A program made the position numbers and the translations under genes. From Pseudophaeomoniella oleicola (Eukaryota > Ascomycota > Eurotiomycetes > Phaeomoniellales > Phaeomoniellaceae), in contig QWDQ01000063.1 in NCBI GenBank assembly GCA_003868215.1, positions 62,001 through 126,000 of the forward strand: DNA of 64,000 bases, read 5' to 3'. How positions within the stretch are numbered: the first letter of the stretch is position 1; every line of letters begins with the position of its first letter. A model generated the notes under the pieces. The model had not been told where the DNA came from, searched no databases, and saw only the letters and a program-made list of their open reading frames with translations. Below, in pieces: positions 43,208 to 55,472 of this stretch.

Positions 43208-44245
43208 TTACAACATATGAAGTCCCCCGGTTACGGAGATGGGCTGACCGTTGATCCATCGACTTCCTTCTTCCGCGAGGAAGGCCACTACTTGCGCTAC
43301 ATCATCTGATTGGCCCAATCGATGTTCAGCCGGGGTGATCGAAGCCACGTGTTCCAAGACCTCTTTGGAGGCTCCCGATATCATTTCTGGTTCGAGGGTG
43401 GTTAGCATCATTTAACACATATCCCTGCGAACGAGCCACACTGCAGCCAGATGGTATTGTGCTCACCTGTTTCAACCGGGCCAGGCGAAACAATATTGCA
43501 CGTGATTCCCTTCTCCGCTGCATGTCCATTAGCTATCGTTCTGCTGATTGCCTCTAGACCGGCCTTGGTTGCTGCATATAAGCCGTACTCGCTTTCCACG
43601 GGAACGCGGGAGGCCATAGATGAGAGGTTGATGATTCGGCCACCGCGGCGAATGACGGGAAGCAATGCTTGCATCAAGAGGATGGGCCCACGCAAATTCG
43701 TGTTGAACAACGACGTCATGTCTGCAGCGGAAAGCTGAGGCAGTGGTTTGAGGCTGAGGACGGCGGCATTGTTCACTGTGTCAATCTTTTGTCAGTCGAA
43801 TATTATTACCATCGGGGCAGAGAGTTTGGGTCTTGCAGGCGAGACGTACCCAAGATATCGAGGGAATCGGTCTTTAATGCCCCCAGAACATCACGGATCA
43901 ACCGAACCCCAACATCTTCGTCAGCCATGTCTGCCTTGATGGCAACGACGTCGGAACCGAGCTCGCGGATCTTCTTCACTGTCTCTTGGGCTGCCGCGTC
44001 GTTGGATACATATGTAATGGCGACCTGGAAAGTGACAATGGGCATTGTCAGTATCAGCCACGGCCAGGATGAGTTCCGGTAATGACTTGTGTCAAATGGG
44101 AAAGTCACGTAGAATAAAAGAGCTTGGAAGACCTTACCCCTTGGGCACCTCGTCGAGCAAGCTCCATCGCTATTGCGGCCCCGATTCCCCTCGAGCCACC
44201 AGTGACAAGAGCGAACTTCCCCCCTAGAGTCGATGGTTTTGACAT
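43208..44245 (-). CDS. Short-chain dehydrogenase (FabG-like SDR), three introns
   Basis: Four exons (44138-44245, 43850-44024, 43467-43775, 43208-43386) splice in phase to 256 residues; introns are 113, 74 and 80 bp with GT...AG ends. The start is MSKPSTLGGKFALVTGG. Features are the cofactor motif TGGSRGIG (residues 15-22), an acidic/polar end to beta-2 (YVSND), DILVNNAAV spanning the second junction, the catalytic Ser in INLSSMA and YAATK. The C-terminus WINGQPISVTGGLHML is typical of 3-oxoacyl reductase-like SDRs. It probably acts as an NAD(P)H ketoreductase or polyol dehydrogenase; substrate unknown. The same-strand zinc-cluster factor lies 1.4 kb away with an empty spacer between, so co-regulation is possible but not shown. 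Confidence 0.88.
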
Positions 44246-45667
44246 GATGAGGCGAAGATGTGTTAGACAGAACAATTCGTGCAGTCAGAGATGATTAAGC
44301 GGTAGTAGCAGATTGTAGGGACAAGATGATTGTATGGAATCTATCCTCCCCGACATGAGGGTCGAGAGCCTTATATATTCCCCAAATCCTCTTGCATCGC
44401 AATGAAAGATAGCAATTTGTAAGCCACTGCCGATCTACAGATGCACTGGATAAGGAGTTGATAGAGAGCACCCGAAGCTTGCAGTTTTCATTATCCATCC
44501 AAAAGAATAGCATGACTAGACATGATGGCGTCAAGCCCGGATCAGGCCATCCGAAGGTCTAGGTCCGATGAATGCGGTGACGCGAGTATATTGAATCTCC
44601 GCTAGTGTAGCATGTATACTACTATACACCGTATGAACTCCTATTCGGTACGATCAATGGATCGACGCTTAGATATGCCAGAGTTGAAACTTGGAAGTGG
44701 AGTGGGCTGCAGCGGATGAGCCGTTACTGTCTAAAACTCCAGGTGAAATCTGGCCCATCAATGTGTGGCTCCCCCGTTGTGCGTACATCTCGGCCTATCG
44801 AGCTTATCAATGACGACGAGTACGTACTACGATAGTATGGGGCGTTGTGGTCATGGAAGCCGTTCGTATACTTCCGCTGGATCTGGTGCTTTCATTGTGC
44901 TACGTAGTAGACAGTAATTATCGTAGAAGACATCTTCGAGATCCACCACGCGGAACGGGTTCGGGGGTTCCCGACGCTAGCGGACCATGCAAGAAGAAAG
45001 ACCGCTAGTATCCTATATTCCCAGTATCCTATACCATCACATCTCAGCCTATATCATCACATCTCAGCCTATCCCGCTACAGGGAGAGCAAACGGGACCA
45101 ATAAGTTGAGGTTTGCTGCAAAGTCTCCATTTGAATTTTTCATTGCTTGAAGGCTATATGACAGAGCCTCCAGGGTTTTTGGCCTCTCTACCAACCAGTC
45201 GTTCATCGACTAGGGCAATAAGCAGACTTCAATCTAAGGGTTTCTAAAGGCAATGTCTTCTCTTTGTGGCTTGCTAAAATTACAATCCCCAAGCGGCCTT
45301 GTATCAAATCATTCGGGAGCCAAGTGTTCACTGCCTCGAAAAATTCCTCTGTATAGGTAATTGTCTCAAGGTACAGGACGCAAGTGTTTCTCTGCCCTTC
45401 TCCTTGGAAGTCCACTGAGCTCCTCTTTCTCTAAACATCCTTCTCCTGAAACACCTTATCTTGTGTTCTGCTTACACTCCGATTGTCCCGGGAGGATAGA
45501 GTAGAGCAAGGCTCTCAGGGATACAACCTCAAGTTCGCATATAGCTAGACACAGGCTAGCCGACATACATGGTGGCTTCTCTCTGTCAGCACGAACTTCA
45601 CGACACGTTGCCAAAACAGACGCTCGCTGCATCCGTAATCATTGCATGTTCGATAGTATGGCGCATC
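44246..45667. other. Intergenic between the second SDR and zinc-cluster factor 2
   Basis: No gene is supported. A two-copy tandem repeat (CATCACATCTCAGCCTAT) lies at about 45035-45078, next to an earlier TATCCTATA repeat at 45008-45034. Palindromic GTACGTAC/CTACGTAG motifs occur at 44818-44830 and 44901-44908. Confidence 0.45.
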
Positions 45668-47719
45668 TCAAGAAGCAGGCCAACGTCGGTCCAATTCGTC
45701 CAAGTACAGTCCTGTTCGAAGAGCGTCAGCTATAGCCAGATGACACACTCTTAGGAGGACACGCCTAGAGTGAGACCCACCTGCGCATCGCCACCTTCTC
45801 GAGAACGTGGATAAAGCATGTTTGAGACGACGATAATCCTCTTCCATTTCTTCTTGTTCGACGTTGTGACCAATGACAGGACTTTCAAGATCATACATGA
45901 CCGTTCCATATACCACTGCTGCCTGGTACACAGGGTGCACGAACGGATTCAACCCCGAGATATCAACACTATGTCGATGGGCGAAATATTTGCGCAGGAG
46001 TTGCGTAATCTTCCGAGCAGACGACATGAGAGGTTGAATAGTACAGCTTGTAAAGTCGTAAGTCAAACTTGGGGCTGTCTTGTCGCAGAAACCATAAACA
46101 ACCATCGATGCGCTAGATCAGATGTCATTAGCTCAAAGATTTCAACGTTCAGTGCGTCCCTGAGGATGTGGTCAACACCAACGTTTTACACACAGAAGTC
46201 TCAAGGCCACACGGACGCACAAACTCTCATTCGGTCTAAAGAAGGAACATCGCAGACCCGTACCACAGTTTACTCACCTATAACCCGACCCAATCGCCCC
46301 ACAAAATTTCTCTATATCCTCCAGCTCCTCAGGAAGAAGAGTTGTAAAGGCGGAAAGGGTGCGGTCAAGCTGGAGCTTTTCCTGTTGTCGGAACAAAGGA
46401 TCCTCCGTAGGTTCGGAAACGTGGCGCAGCGCGCACCCTAGAAGGTGAGATACTTGAGCATGTCTCGCGAAAGGGCCGACACGAGAGTTGGCCATCGTGG
46501 CTAAGTATAACGGTTCATTTTGGGGCACTGTCTAGCACCAGATGTCAGTACGACATCGCATAGTGCGCACGGTAGACTTGCTTCGTCATCCCACAGGTCG
46601 TCATCGACTGGTATGCAACAATCCAAACTTGGGTCTTTGACCGCAAGAGGTCGATACCCGTTACAAAGGCTGATGTGCCTGAGTGTAATGTCAGTATCGA
46701 CGATGCAAGTCTGGCATCCATGACTCGGAAGGGAAGATGCACAGCTTTACCTGTCAAGAATGATGATTGCCCACCAGGTTCTGCTCTGCTCCTCTATAAC
46801 CGGCCATTCGTCCACTTTGCTCTTGACGTAGTCAGAAGAAGATCTTTTATCCAAGTCCATGGCCACAGCTGCTCTCGAGCAACCACCAAGTGTAATATAA
46901 GCTGCTTGGTGTAATCCGTGGCCCAACTCGTAGAGTGAGACCAGGACACTGGCCTGTATTGCCATGACACACTCACGTCCCGCTGCCGAGATCATTGCAA
47001 GGTAGCTTTTCGCTTTGGTGTACGTCGGAGTACGAAACTCTCTCTGTCCACTCTCGGGGATGTAGGTGACGAGAGACATGCATAAAAGCAATACGGCTTT
47101 CCCTGCTGAGTGATGTTCATCTAGCATCTGGAGTCCACGAAGATATGACTCTTTAGCAATGAATGGGAGCCAAGGGTGTACATTTTTGAAATACTGGTTG
47201 GCGATCGTCTGGAAGGTTGACGAACCCCCAACGGTATCCTGTACGCCTTTCCAAATGAAGAGATCAAGAGTGATTGTCTGGGCGTGCAAGTGCTGAATAG
47301 GATCAACTTTTGGAAATGAGGAATTCAAGGACTGGTCTTGCGTTTCCTGAAAGGGACGCTCTTGGTACGAAGTTTGCAGCAAAGGCCAGGCCCATTCTGA
47401 CATCATGTGAGTCGTCTGAGGGCCTTCTGCAGTATTAGATCGTTCCAGAATTTCGAGCCTTTTCCGCAGAAGCCGGATTTCTGAACCGTTGGCCATTCGT
47501 TTAGAAGAAAGATAGCCACATATACGTCCATTCCTTGATGTATGATGGTCATATTAGTCGGCGTTCAGTTGAAGATGAGCGATCAGAAGTGGTTGTACAC
47601 TCGTGCTGTCCATACCTTTGACAAGCTGAACAGTCTGGTAATTTCTTGTCGCATTTCCTCTTGTGCTGTTTGCAGAACATGCATGCAAATCGTGCTAGAC
47701 CGTTTGACGGGGCAGCCAT
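45668..47719 (-). CDS. Zn2Cys6 transcription factor, five exons
   Basis: I assemble exons 47616-47719, 46751-47533, 46578-46678, 46278-46527 and 45668-46112 to 560 residues. The first exon encodes MAAPSNGLARFACMFCKQHK, then RKCDKKLPDCSACQ. The last Cys of the cluster comes from exon 2 (NGRICGYLSSKR), giving CX2CX6CX6CX2CX6C. A short coil follows (EIRLLRKRLEILERS). The fungal_trans domain includes QYFKNVHPWLPFIAKESYL, GHGLHQAAYITLGG and EEQSRTWWAIIILDR. Exon 3 gives HISLCNGYRPL and exon 4 continues MPQNEPLYLATMANSRVGPF. The exon 3/4 donor is weak (GTCTAC) but has a TACTGAC branch. A 51-bp in-frame stretch near 45735-45785 could be a further intron, which would give 543 residues. The ligand is unknown. 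It diverges from a membrane-protein gene. Confidence 0.82.
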
Positions 47720-48622
47720 TGTTGAAAATCGAAGAAAGCCTTTTCATACCATATAACGACCATACAATGACTTCTTGCACCTCAGGAGTCGTTACCTTAC
47801 TAAGGTATTTACAGGCTTCGGAAATACTCCGTCCGTTTCAGAAAAGAGCACCCCAACCCTCAGCCATACCCTGCCCCAAAACAATCTCTCAGCATGAATC
47901 GAGTTACAAGTCTAGTATGAGGTGAGGGAAGACGAAGAACACTTTGCCGTTTTGGACGTTCTTGAAAACAGAGGTCCTGCGACATAGTGCTCGACCACTA
48001 ATCGGGACACGGTCTGCCTTCTTTAGACGACGAGTCCATTCTGGAAAGGATGCTACTTCTCCAGGGAACAATCAGCTCCTGCGAAAGGGTGTGCGCAACA
48101 CGGTCAAGTAAACTTACGATGTGATTTCGGCCAACTTATACCGATTAGAGCGAGTTACAGGCGCACGCGAGGCGCGCCCTGTGTGAAGACCTGGTACACT
48201 TGATTACCAAAGTACAGTGAGTCAGAATGATCCAAGCCAGGATCAAAAAAGGCGACGCGGTAGAATGAGATTTCCGTGTATGGCCTTTACAAGCAGGGGT
48301 ATTACCAGATGGGGATTACCAAATAAGCATCTTCTGGTGTGATACCTGCAGGGCTGAAAGACAATCACTTCGCTTCGACAAAGATCATGGATACACCATG
48401 TTGCTCTCGCTTCGGTCGTTATCTAGGAACCCTGTCGACGCCACTGGTGTCCCCAACGAAACAATTCCAGTGATTCCCCAAGGGCACGTTTCTGATCCCT
48501 CAACCCTTTTGCTTTAGATAAAGGAAATAGCATGACCACGACGATGATAGCGTCAAATTCGATTTGTCCTGCATACCATCTTCATTCTTCGACGAGGTGC
48601 AAAGGCTCTCACAGAAAGAATA
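47720..48622. promoter_or_regulatory. Divergent upstream region of zinc-cluster factor 2 and the membrane-protein gene
   Basis: These 903 bp separate the two divergent start codons. No gene is seen in it. An additional 5' exon for the membrane protein, carrying a signal peptide, could lie in the right half; I could not place one. Confidence 0.45.
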
Positions 48623-50113
48623 ATGTCCTTGGTAGCGCTGGTGACGTTCCCAGCGACAGACGAGACCGGCAATACAGGTGCAAATTCTGGACGTGCTGCA
48701 TGGACATCGAGTGGTGCCAGCCGAGGCACAGCGGAAATACTACGGCAGTGTCTTGCCACGTTATTCATTTGTTCATGGTCAATACTTCATCTTCATGTCC
48801 CTGCCCCATCAGAAAGCCAGCTCAAGGCTTTCATTTGCCACACGAAGTGGATGGCCTTGGCTATCATGGGTAAGTCACCGGAGAAATGAGCGCAGCTTTT
48901 AATTCATTTGGACTTAAGGAAGATCTGAACAGGGCCAGAGATAGTGACCGGATTGGCATTCCAACACCTTATGGATGCTATCGTATGTCAAAGAGCAATC
49001 CAACGCATTTCTCGAAAGCCGTGTGATTTGTCGTACGCGTTCTACGTACAAATGGGCGGCTTTCATCTTGTGGAAGAGATCTCTGGGCAACAGCTTTCGT
49101 TGGACTGGCAGCAACTCAAGTTCCTCATTCAACGTGGGCACACGAGCCTGCCGCCACTGCTTAGAAAGGAGATCGAGGACAAAAGTAAGGCCAACGCTTT
49201 GATCAAGGGATTCGCGCTCTTACAGACTGGATGGTTTATGGTCCAGTGCATTGTGAGAGCTAGCAAAGGCTTGCCGATTACAGAGCTGGAGCTGTCAACC
49301 GCCGCCTTTGTGGTGTGCTCATTCGCCACATATCTTTGCTGGTGGCATAAGCCTCTGGATGTCGCAACAAGTATTCCGTTGAAGGTCAACGCCCAACGCG
49401 TGAGTAGGGATAACAAGAGTCATATCAGTACCGCAAGCAGTGTTGTGATTGCCATCCAAGGACAGATGCTGGAAGCAGGCATTCGACCTTTAAGGACAAG
49501 GGTCCGGAATTCGGGACCTTATGTTGCCGAGAATATCTTCGACGAGGCGGCAGTGCACAAGTTTGTCAATAGCTTTGTTGTGGGATCTTACTGTGTCATG
49601 CTTCTGGGAACAGTCTTTGGCTGCATACACTTGTTTGCGTGGAATTTTTCCTTTCCCAGCCTCGTCGAGCGACAAATATGGCGATGGTGTACCGTCGTCA
49701 TCATCTCAGCTCATCCGTGCGCAGCACTGTCGTACATCGTAACCGTGTCATTGGAGCCCCTCTTCGGTGCAAAACCGTTCCATTGGCTTCGAGAACCAAA
49801 GAAATTGGAAGATCGAGCTGCTGATATGGCCAATTTCTGTAACACCAACCCTTTCGGTCGACTTCGAGAAGAAACTTGGTTTCGCCAGCACATCACGGAT
49901 AAACTGATCATGCTGCACGTACGCAGCGATCAATACTCGGCGAGATCGAAATGGTACTTGCACCCAATTCATATGGCTGTCTTCTTTATCTGCGCCTCGG
50001 CTTATTCAGCCGCCAGAGTAGCCTTGATTGCGCAGGGTTTCGTATGTTTTCGATCAATGCCCCGGGACGTGTACAAGACTGTTACATGGTTCCAGTATGT
50101 ACCCCATATATGA
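48623..50113 (+). CDS. Multi-pass fungal membrane protein of unknown function, one intron
   Basis: Exons 48623-48869 and 48933-50113 join across a 63-bp GTAAGT...AACAG intron and give 475 residues. The first exon supplies TAEILRQCLATLFICSWSIL and HLHVPAPSES. Across the junction WMALAIMGPEIVTGLAFQH reads smoothly, which supports the splice. About six hydrophobic segments follow, including ALIKGFALLQTGWFMVQCIV, AAFVVCSFATYLCWW, FVVGSYCVMLLGTVFGCIHL, VVIISAHPCAALSYIVTVSL and AVFFICASAYSAARVALIA. The motif WWHKPLDV and the terminal RSMPRDVYKTVTWFQYVPHI are, from memory, hallmarks of a large Pezizomycotina family with no assigned function. The N-terminus (MSLVALVTFPATDE) is a weak signal peptide, so an upstream exon may be missing. 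Confidence 0.78.
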
Positions 50114-51888
50114 ATGAGCTACACTTTTTGTGTTGCTCAGAACTTCGTATGTACTTTGTACCTCAGGACACAAGGATCAAAGCAATAGATATCTACTGCG
50201 TTTAGACAATGTTAATTCTGAGAGTAGACAGCATCTTGACAATCAATATGCAGAACCAGTCAATTCATCTCAGACGGCGTTGCTATTTTGCTCAAACCAA
50301 GGCAAGGATGAAGAGGTCGAAAGGATAAGAATTGATAGGGCTCGGAACGGGCCGTGGACGGCCACGGTGAAGTGACACTCAGTAAATGAATACACGGTGA
50401 CTTTATCGCTGCAACATCAACCCGACTTGGCTAACTTACAGGAGTATGTTTAGGTACCTAGGTAAGGTAAAGGGCCATTTCCCATACGGCATGGGTGAAG
50501 TATCGCCATGAGCACTGAGGGGAGTGTACGATTGTGGGCTCTTTATGGTGAGGAACCCGAGAGTGACCGAAAGCCATGCTTTGTGTACCATGAACCAACT
50601 GAAGGGATTGTTATGTCAGCTTCCCTGAAACAGGTGTGCCCACAAGGACTGCAATATTGTGGTCATCCCCCGACGGTAGATGAATAATCTCAAAGTTGGA
50701 ATGATTGATGCTGACTGAGAAGCAAGAAGAGATAATATAGAGTGAACGTATGATATACTGGTTCTCAGACAATAGATTGAGGTCTTTGAATCGTGGAATA
50801 ACTGTATATTCGATGTTGAACATGGAGAGACAGCCGAGAACAGGAACCGATAAAGGCTAGAAGTCCCATGATCCCATGACTTTTCTTTCGCACATTAAAA
50901 ATGATCAATTACAGTACCCGGAGAAATCATTAGGGACTTTAGGTATCAGCACTAATATGATCGATACTGCGGAGCAGACCTGCCATCCCCGCGCTACTCA
51001 CCTATCATAGTAATTACAGTGATTACAGTAATTCCCACTGCTGCTTAGACCTTGACACCTGATGCCTACGTAGTAATTATATGGGATTCGCAATAGTGCA
51101 TCACTTGGGTACCTACCTAGATACTCAGCCTTTCCATTATGCATGTATTCTCATTAATTGTTACTGTGCTTTCACCTTTTATCTTCCATCTTCCATCTTC
51201 CTCATTATCGGGCCTTCTTCCTGCCTTGCGCAAACGGCTCGACGGAGACCCCAGTTTGGTGCTTTGGGGCAGAGTTTATGGAGAAAATAGCGGGTGAACA
51301 TCCCACGGGGCATTGCCGGTTCAAGGAAAAGATTATCGCAACAGTTGGAGACTCGACCCCATAGAGCCGCATCGCTAGGACACTTCGATCTTAGATACTC
51401 ACTTGCATGCATTTCGCACCTGCACTTGCATTGTCACTTACACTTCGACACTTCGGCACCTCGGCACCTCGCTCGGCACTGAACAAATTCTCGGAGATGT
51501 GTATAACGAATCTGCTTTGAGATGGATCATGGGAACAGCGAAGCGTGGATTGGGGTCTGGTAATCAACGGTACCTGTTGTGAGTCGAGAACACCTGCACT
51601 TCCCCGGCTACGGCACCTGATCCCGGACTTCAACATCTTGTACGATCGGATTTCGTCCGAACGGGAAATCCTCGGCTTCGACACATTGAGCCCACATCGT
51701 CCATTGTCCATCGTTCATCGCTTGGAGTTTGGAGGGGCCCCGGAGTTTGGAGGGGCGGTGTGCTAAAGACCCCAACGTATATTTAACACCTTTCCTGAGC
51801 CTGCGCTTTCTTGATTTTCTTCAATTCTCCCAAACGGCTGCAGAGTGCCTACAAAAAGGAGAGAAAGGAAGAGAATAGATACAACACA
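50114..51888. other. Intergenic, no gene supported
   Basis: The region has TACCTAGGTA at about 50455-50464, GTAATTACAGTGATTACAGT near 51009-51028, CTACGTAG near 51066 and a run of CACTT/CACCTCGG units at 51414-51478. A 70-codon minus-strand ATG frame at 50611-50823 has no features. The final 100 bases are the MFS promoter/leader. Confidence 0.4.
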
Positions 51889-53578
51889 ATGACCGACGGT
51901 ATCTCCAAGGCCTCTGCAAGCCACGAAGACGACACTCGAAAACAAGATGTCGAACGGATCGAGCAGATCGAGGCACAAGAGCCTCAGGCCTCTCTCGGAG
52001 GACCGATCTCGCATGACATAGTTGCCCGTCGTCAAGCCATTGAGAAGCGCTTGAAACGCAAACTCGATCTGCGCTGCAGCATTTTCGTGCTGCTTTACAT
52101 CATGAACTACCTCGACCGCAACAACATGGCAGCTGCTCGGTTGAAAGGTCTCCAAGAGGATCTGAAATTGACCGATCCTCAGTATTCGACATGTCTTAGC
52201 ATCTTGTATGTCGGCTACATTCTCATGCAGGTCCCGTCCAACATGTTCATCAATCGAATCCAACGCCCATCGCTCTACATTGCATGTGCGATGCTTCTCT
52301 GGGGTGTGATCTCGACGCTGTCCGGTAACGCTAAAAGCTTCAGCGGGATGGTCACAATTCGGTTCTTCCTCGGCTTTGTTGAGGCCGCTTTTCTTCCCGG
52401 TGCTCTCATGATATTGTCCAAGTGGTATACGCGCCGCGAGTTGACGACCAGGAACGCCATCCTATTCTGTGGGAACCTTATCTCCAATGCTTTCTCTGCC
52501 CTGGTGGGAGCCGGCGTTTTGTCAAATATGCAAGGGGTCCTCGGCCACGCCGCTTGGAGATGGCTTTTCTGGATTGAGGGTGCAGTGACCATGTCTGTTG
52601 CGATTGCGGCCGGCTTAGTCCTCCCCGATCTACCACATAATTCACGTGGTTTCACCGAGGAGGAGCTACAAGTGGCGCAACTTCGTATGATCGAAGACGT
52701 CGGCGAGGCGGATACAGATTCGGCTGAACAAGGAGCTTTCGATGGGCTTCTCATGGCCGTGAAGGATATCAAGGTCCATCTGATGATGTTCACCCTTACC
52801 GCTTTCGTCGTTGGTCTCTCTTTCAATGCGTTCTTCGTGAGTCTTCCTCCTTGTGGCTCTTCAAGCGTGGTCTTTGGTCTAGACTAACAATATCAACTAG
52901 CCAACTCTCACCGGTACTCTTGGCTTCGGCTATGTGCCTACTTTGCTCATGAGCGCGCCGCCTTGGGTCTTTTCGTGCCTTGTATCTCTCGTCAACGCAT
53001 GGCACTCTGACAGAACACAGGAGAAGGTGTGTTCTTCTTTTCCTCTCGTTATCTCACATTCCGCTCGTCCAATGTAATCGGGAAGACTGACTTCAAACCA
53101 ATTACAGTTTTGGCATGTTGCAGGTCCAATTTGCATGGGCACTGTAGGCTTCATTATCAGCATGGCTACGCTCAACGTCGCAGCTCGTTACGTTGCCCTG
53201 TTTCTTCAAGCTGGTTCGTACGCAGGGTTCATCGTCTTCTACTCGTGGATCAGTTCATCGTTCCCTCGCCCACCCGCCAAACGGGCCGTTGCCATCGCCA
53301 TGATAAACGCCTTCAGTCAGTTGGGAAACGTAGCAGGATCCTACGTCTGGGACCTCTCGGACAATGGCTTCCGCAAGAGTTACGGTATCGTCCTTGCAAT
53401 GTTTGGCATCACCGTCGTCGGGATTTCGGCTTTCCGCGTGATGCTTGCGAATTTGAACAAGAAGCTCGCGGTCCGCGAGGATGCTGAGGATATAGGACAG
53501 TCTGCGGAACAGATCGAGATGATGGAAAGCTCCAACGAAGCGCTGCGGATGCACAAAGGCTTTAGATATATCACTTAG
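51889..53578 (+). CDS. MFS transporter, anion:cation symporter (Dal5/Tna1-like) family, two introns
   Basis: Exons 51889-52836, 52901-53026 and 53108-53578 join in phase 0 (introns of 64 and 81 bp) to 514 residues, the usual size. The soluble N-terminus (about 55 residues) is acidic. The first membrane segments carry the family signature (LLYIMNYLDRNNMAAARLKG), then YVGYILMQVPSNMFINR and RFFLGFVEAAFLPGALMIL, SKWYTRREL, WRWLFWIEG. The second half contains GTLGFGYVPTLLMSAPPWVF, SDRTQEK and YSWISSSFPRPPAKRAVAIA. Members take up carboxylates, vitamins or ureides with protons at the plasma membrane; the substrate cannot be told. The neighbouring membrane-protein gene and zinc-cluster factor could form a nutrient-response neighbourhood. 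Confidence 0.93.
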
Positions 53579-54401
53579 ATTAAGAAACTGGTTGGGAGAG
53601 CTTAAAATTGTATATGAGCAAATCCACGTATCAAGCTTTTGGATCAGGGAAAGTCGAGAGCGATTCAGCGAGTGATTGGCGAGTTGCTGTATCTGCTTAC
53701 GAGTAGGGCCAGAAGTTTCGCACCAGGGCTCTCTAACTATCAGTGGAATCATTCGGATGATTCATTGATTCGGTCCCGTCGCCTGCTTTTCTCTTGTCGG
53801 GAAGCTTCTTGAGCTTTCCAGCTGGATTGAACAAACCATTCGTTCCAGCCCTGCAGGCGGTAGAGCCAGGCTTTGGTGCTCGTAGAAGTAGTAGCTGAAA
53901 CCTGGACATTCAGTTTGTTTCATTTGATGCCTTGCCGAGCTTGAGTCCTACGGTCGCTCTCGTCGGAGGAATCATCATCTGGCTTTGCTTTTCTTTTGTT
54001 ACCTTTCCGGACCACGTATCTTTTCTTGAACATGACACTTGAACATGCATTTTTAATCTGGGGACCTTCTGCACTTCGGCCATGTGTTGAAAGAATGCGC
54101 AGAAGATCGCCTGATTCGACGTCTTATTGGATATTTGAGGGGCTACCTATCCTTAGTCATGCTTGAACCTGTTCCCAAACCTACTACGTACGAGTAAATA
54201 TCTTATCTTTTCAGCGTTAGAGCCAAGACCTAATTCGGCATACCTTCCATGACAGACCTCACCCACATCCCCAAAAGTTTTCTGAAATCTCCGTCGACGA
54301 TATATCTCAATTACTACCACCAAATCAATCTATCCGGCCGGAGCGCATAACGATCGATCTCAAAATTAGAAGGACCTCGAAGTATTCTTCTACGCGTTAC
54401 G
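53579..54401. other. Intergenic, upstream region of the eL30 gene
   Basis: No gene was seen beyond a short ATG frame at about 54251-54352 that lies just upstream of the eL30 start and could be leader or promoter. A CTACTACGTACGAG motif is at 54182-54195. Confidence 0.45.
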
Positions 54402-54946
54402 ATGGCACCAAAGAAGTCCAAGAAGACCGCTGACTCTATCAACTCGCGCCTGGCGCTTGTGATGAAGTCTGGCAAAGGTAGGCTGAATAACTCATGGCTG
54501 GCAGAGGACCGTGGTTGCTGACGATTCTGCGACAGTCACCCTGGGATACAAGTCGACCCTCAAGACTCTTCGATCTGGCAAGGCCAAGCTTGTCATCATT
54601 GCCGGCAACACTCCACCACTGCGAAAGAGTGAACTCGAGTGTTAGTAACAATGCATTGTGAGGGAAGGGAAACAATTCTAATATCTTCTCAGACTACTCT
54701 ATGCTCTCGAAGACGAACGTCCACCACTTTGCTGGTAACAACGTGAGTGCTCCTCTTTCCCAGGGCCGAGGATTTTTGCCTCGAGACCGCGCCCAACGAA
54801 GAAGTCTCGTTGTGGGCTTCGGAGGGTAACATGCTAATGATACTCTACAGATTGAATTGGGAACTGCTTGCGGAAAGCTTTACCGATGCTCTACCTTGGC
54901 TGTCCTCGACGCTGGTGACTCAGATATCCTGAGCGGAGCTTCGTAA
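54402..54946 (+). CDS. RPL30: 60S ribosomal protein eL30
   Basis: Four exons (54402-54477, 54536-54640, 54693-54742, 54851-54946) give 108 residues. The reading is [20 protein letters not shown], then [20 protein letters not shown], then [39 protein letters not shown] and a terminal DSDILSGAS, all typical of eL30. It binds kink-turn RNA and sits in the large subunit; in yeast the protein also binds its own transcript to repress splicing. Introns are 58, 52 and 108 bp. It is followed 526 bp later on the same strand by the uL16 gene. No anomaly seen. Confidence 0.97.
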
Positions 54947-55472
54947 GCGTATCTGGGTCATAGTGTTACACTGTTATCTCTACTTCCTTTGTCATCAACG
55001 ACCTGGACATGCTGTGGCACTAGGCCATGTCGAAGAGCATGGTGAAGTTGATCAGAGACCTATGAAGCGTTAGATGATGCTGGGCCAATGTTGGACCGAC
55101 GGACACAAGTTGTTCCGGCCATAGTTCTCTGTTTCTACTTGCTGGAGGTCTCGCTGCACCCTAGACAACGTAGTAACGCAGATAATGATCTAAGACCATT
55201 CAAACACATGCATAAATGTCTTAATATGAGTCAAAATGTCGTAGCCCGTCTACAGTTCCCGTAGTAGTTGATAAGGGTGACTCCTAGGTATACCCCAAAA
55301 TAGGTTTAGCGCCAAACCGAGCCCTAATTGTGCTCCAAATTTGGAATCCTGCTGATAAATCGACTTTGAGTCGCCTCTCTGATCTCTCAGCATCCCCTCC
55401 CTTATAATCGCAACATCTCCCCATCAACAACTTGTTCGCAAGAAGTGCAATCAAGAACAAACAGCATTCAGG
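54947..55472. other. Intergenic between two ribosomal-protein genes
   Basis: It holds the eL30 3' flank and uL16 promoter. The minus-strand frame at 55284-55733 is a shadow reaching into the uL16 gene. GGTATACC lies near 55288-55295. No other feature was seen. Confidence 0.5.

Noticed and set aside
45008-45078. Tandem repeats considered as a CRISPR-like array
   Set aside because: Two copies only, no spacers of even length, and the surrounding genome is eukaryotic.
47494-47719. Zinc-cluster factor 2 read as a gene split by stops, with a DNA-binding fragment and a separate cluster-less factor
   Set aside because: An 82-bp GTATGG...CAAG intron joins both parts in phase and completes the sixth Cys, so an intact gene is the simpler reading.
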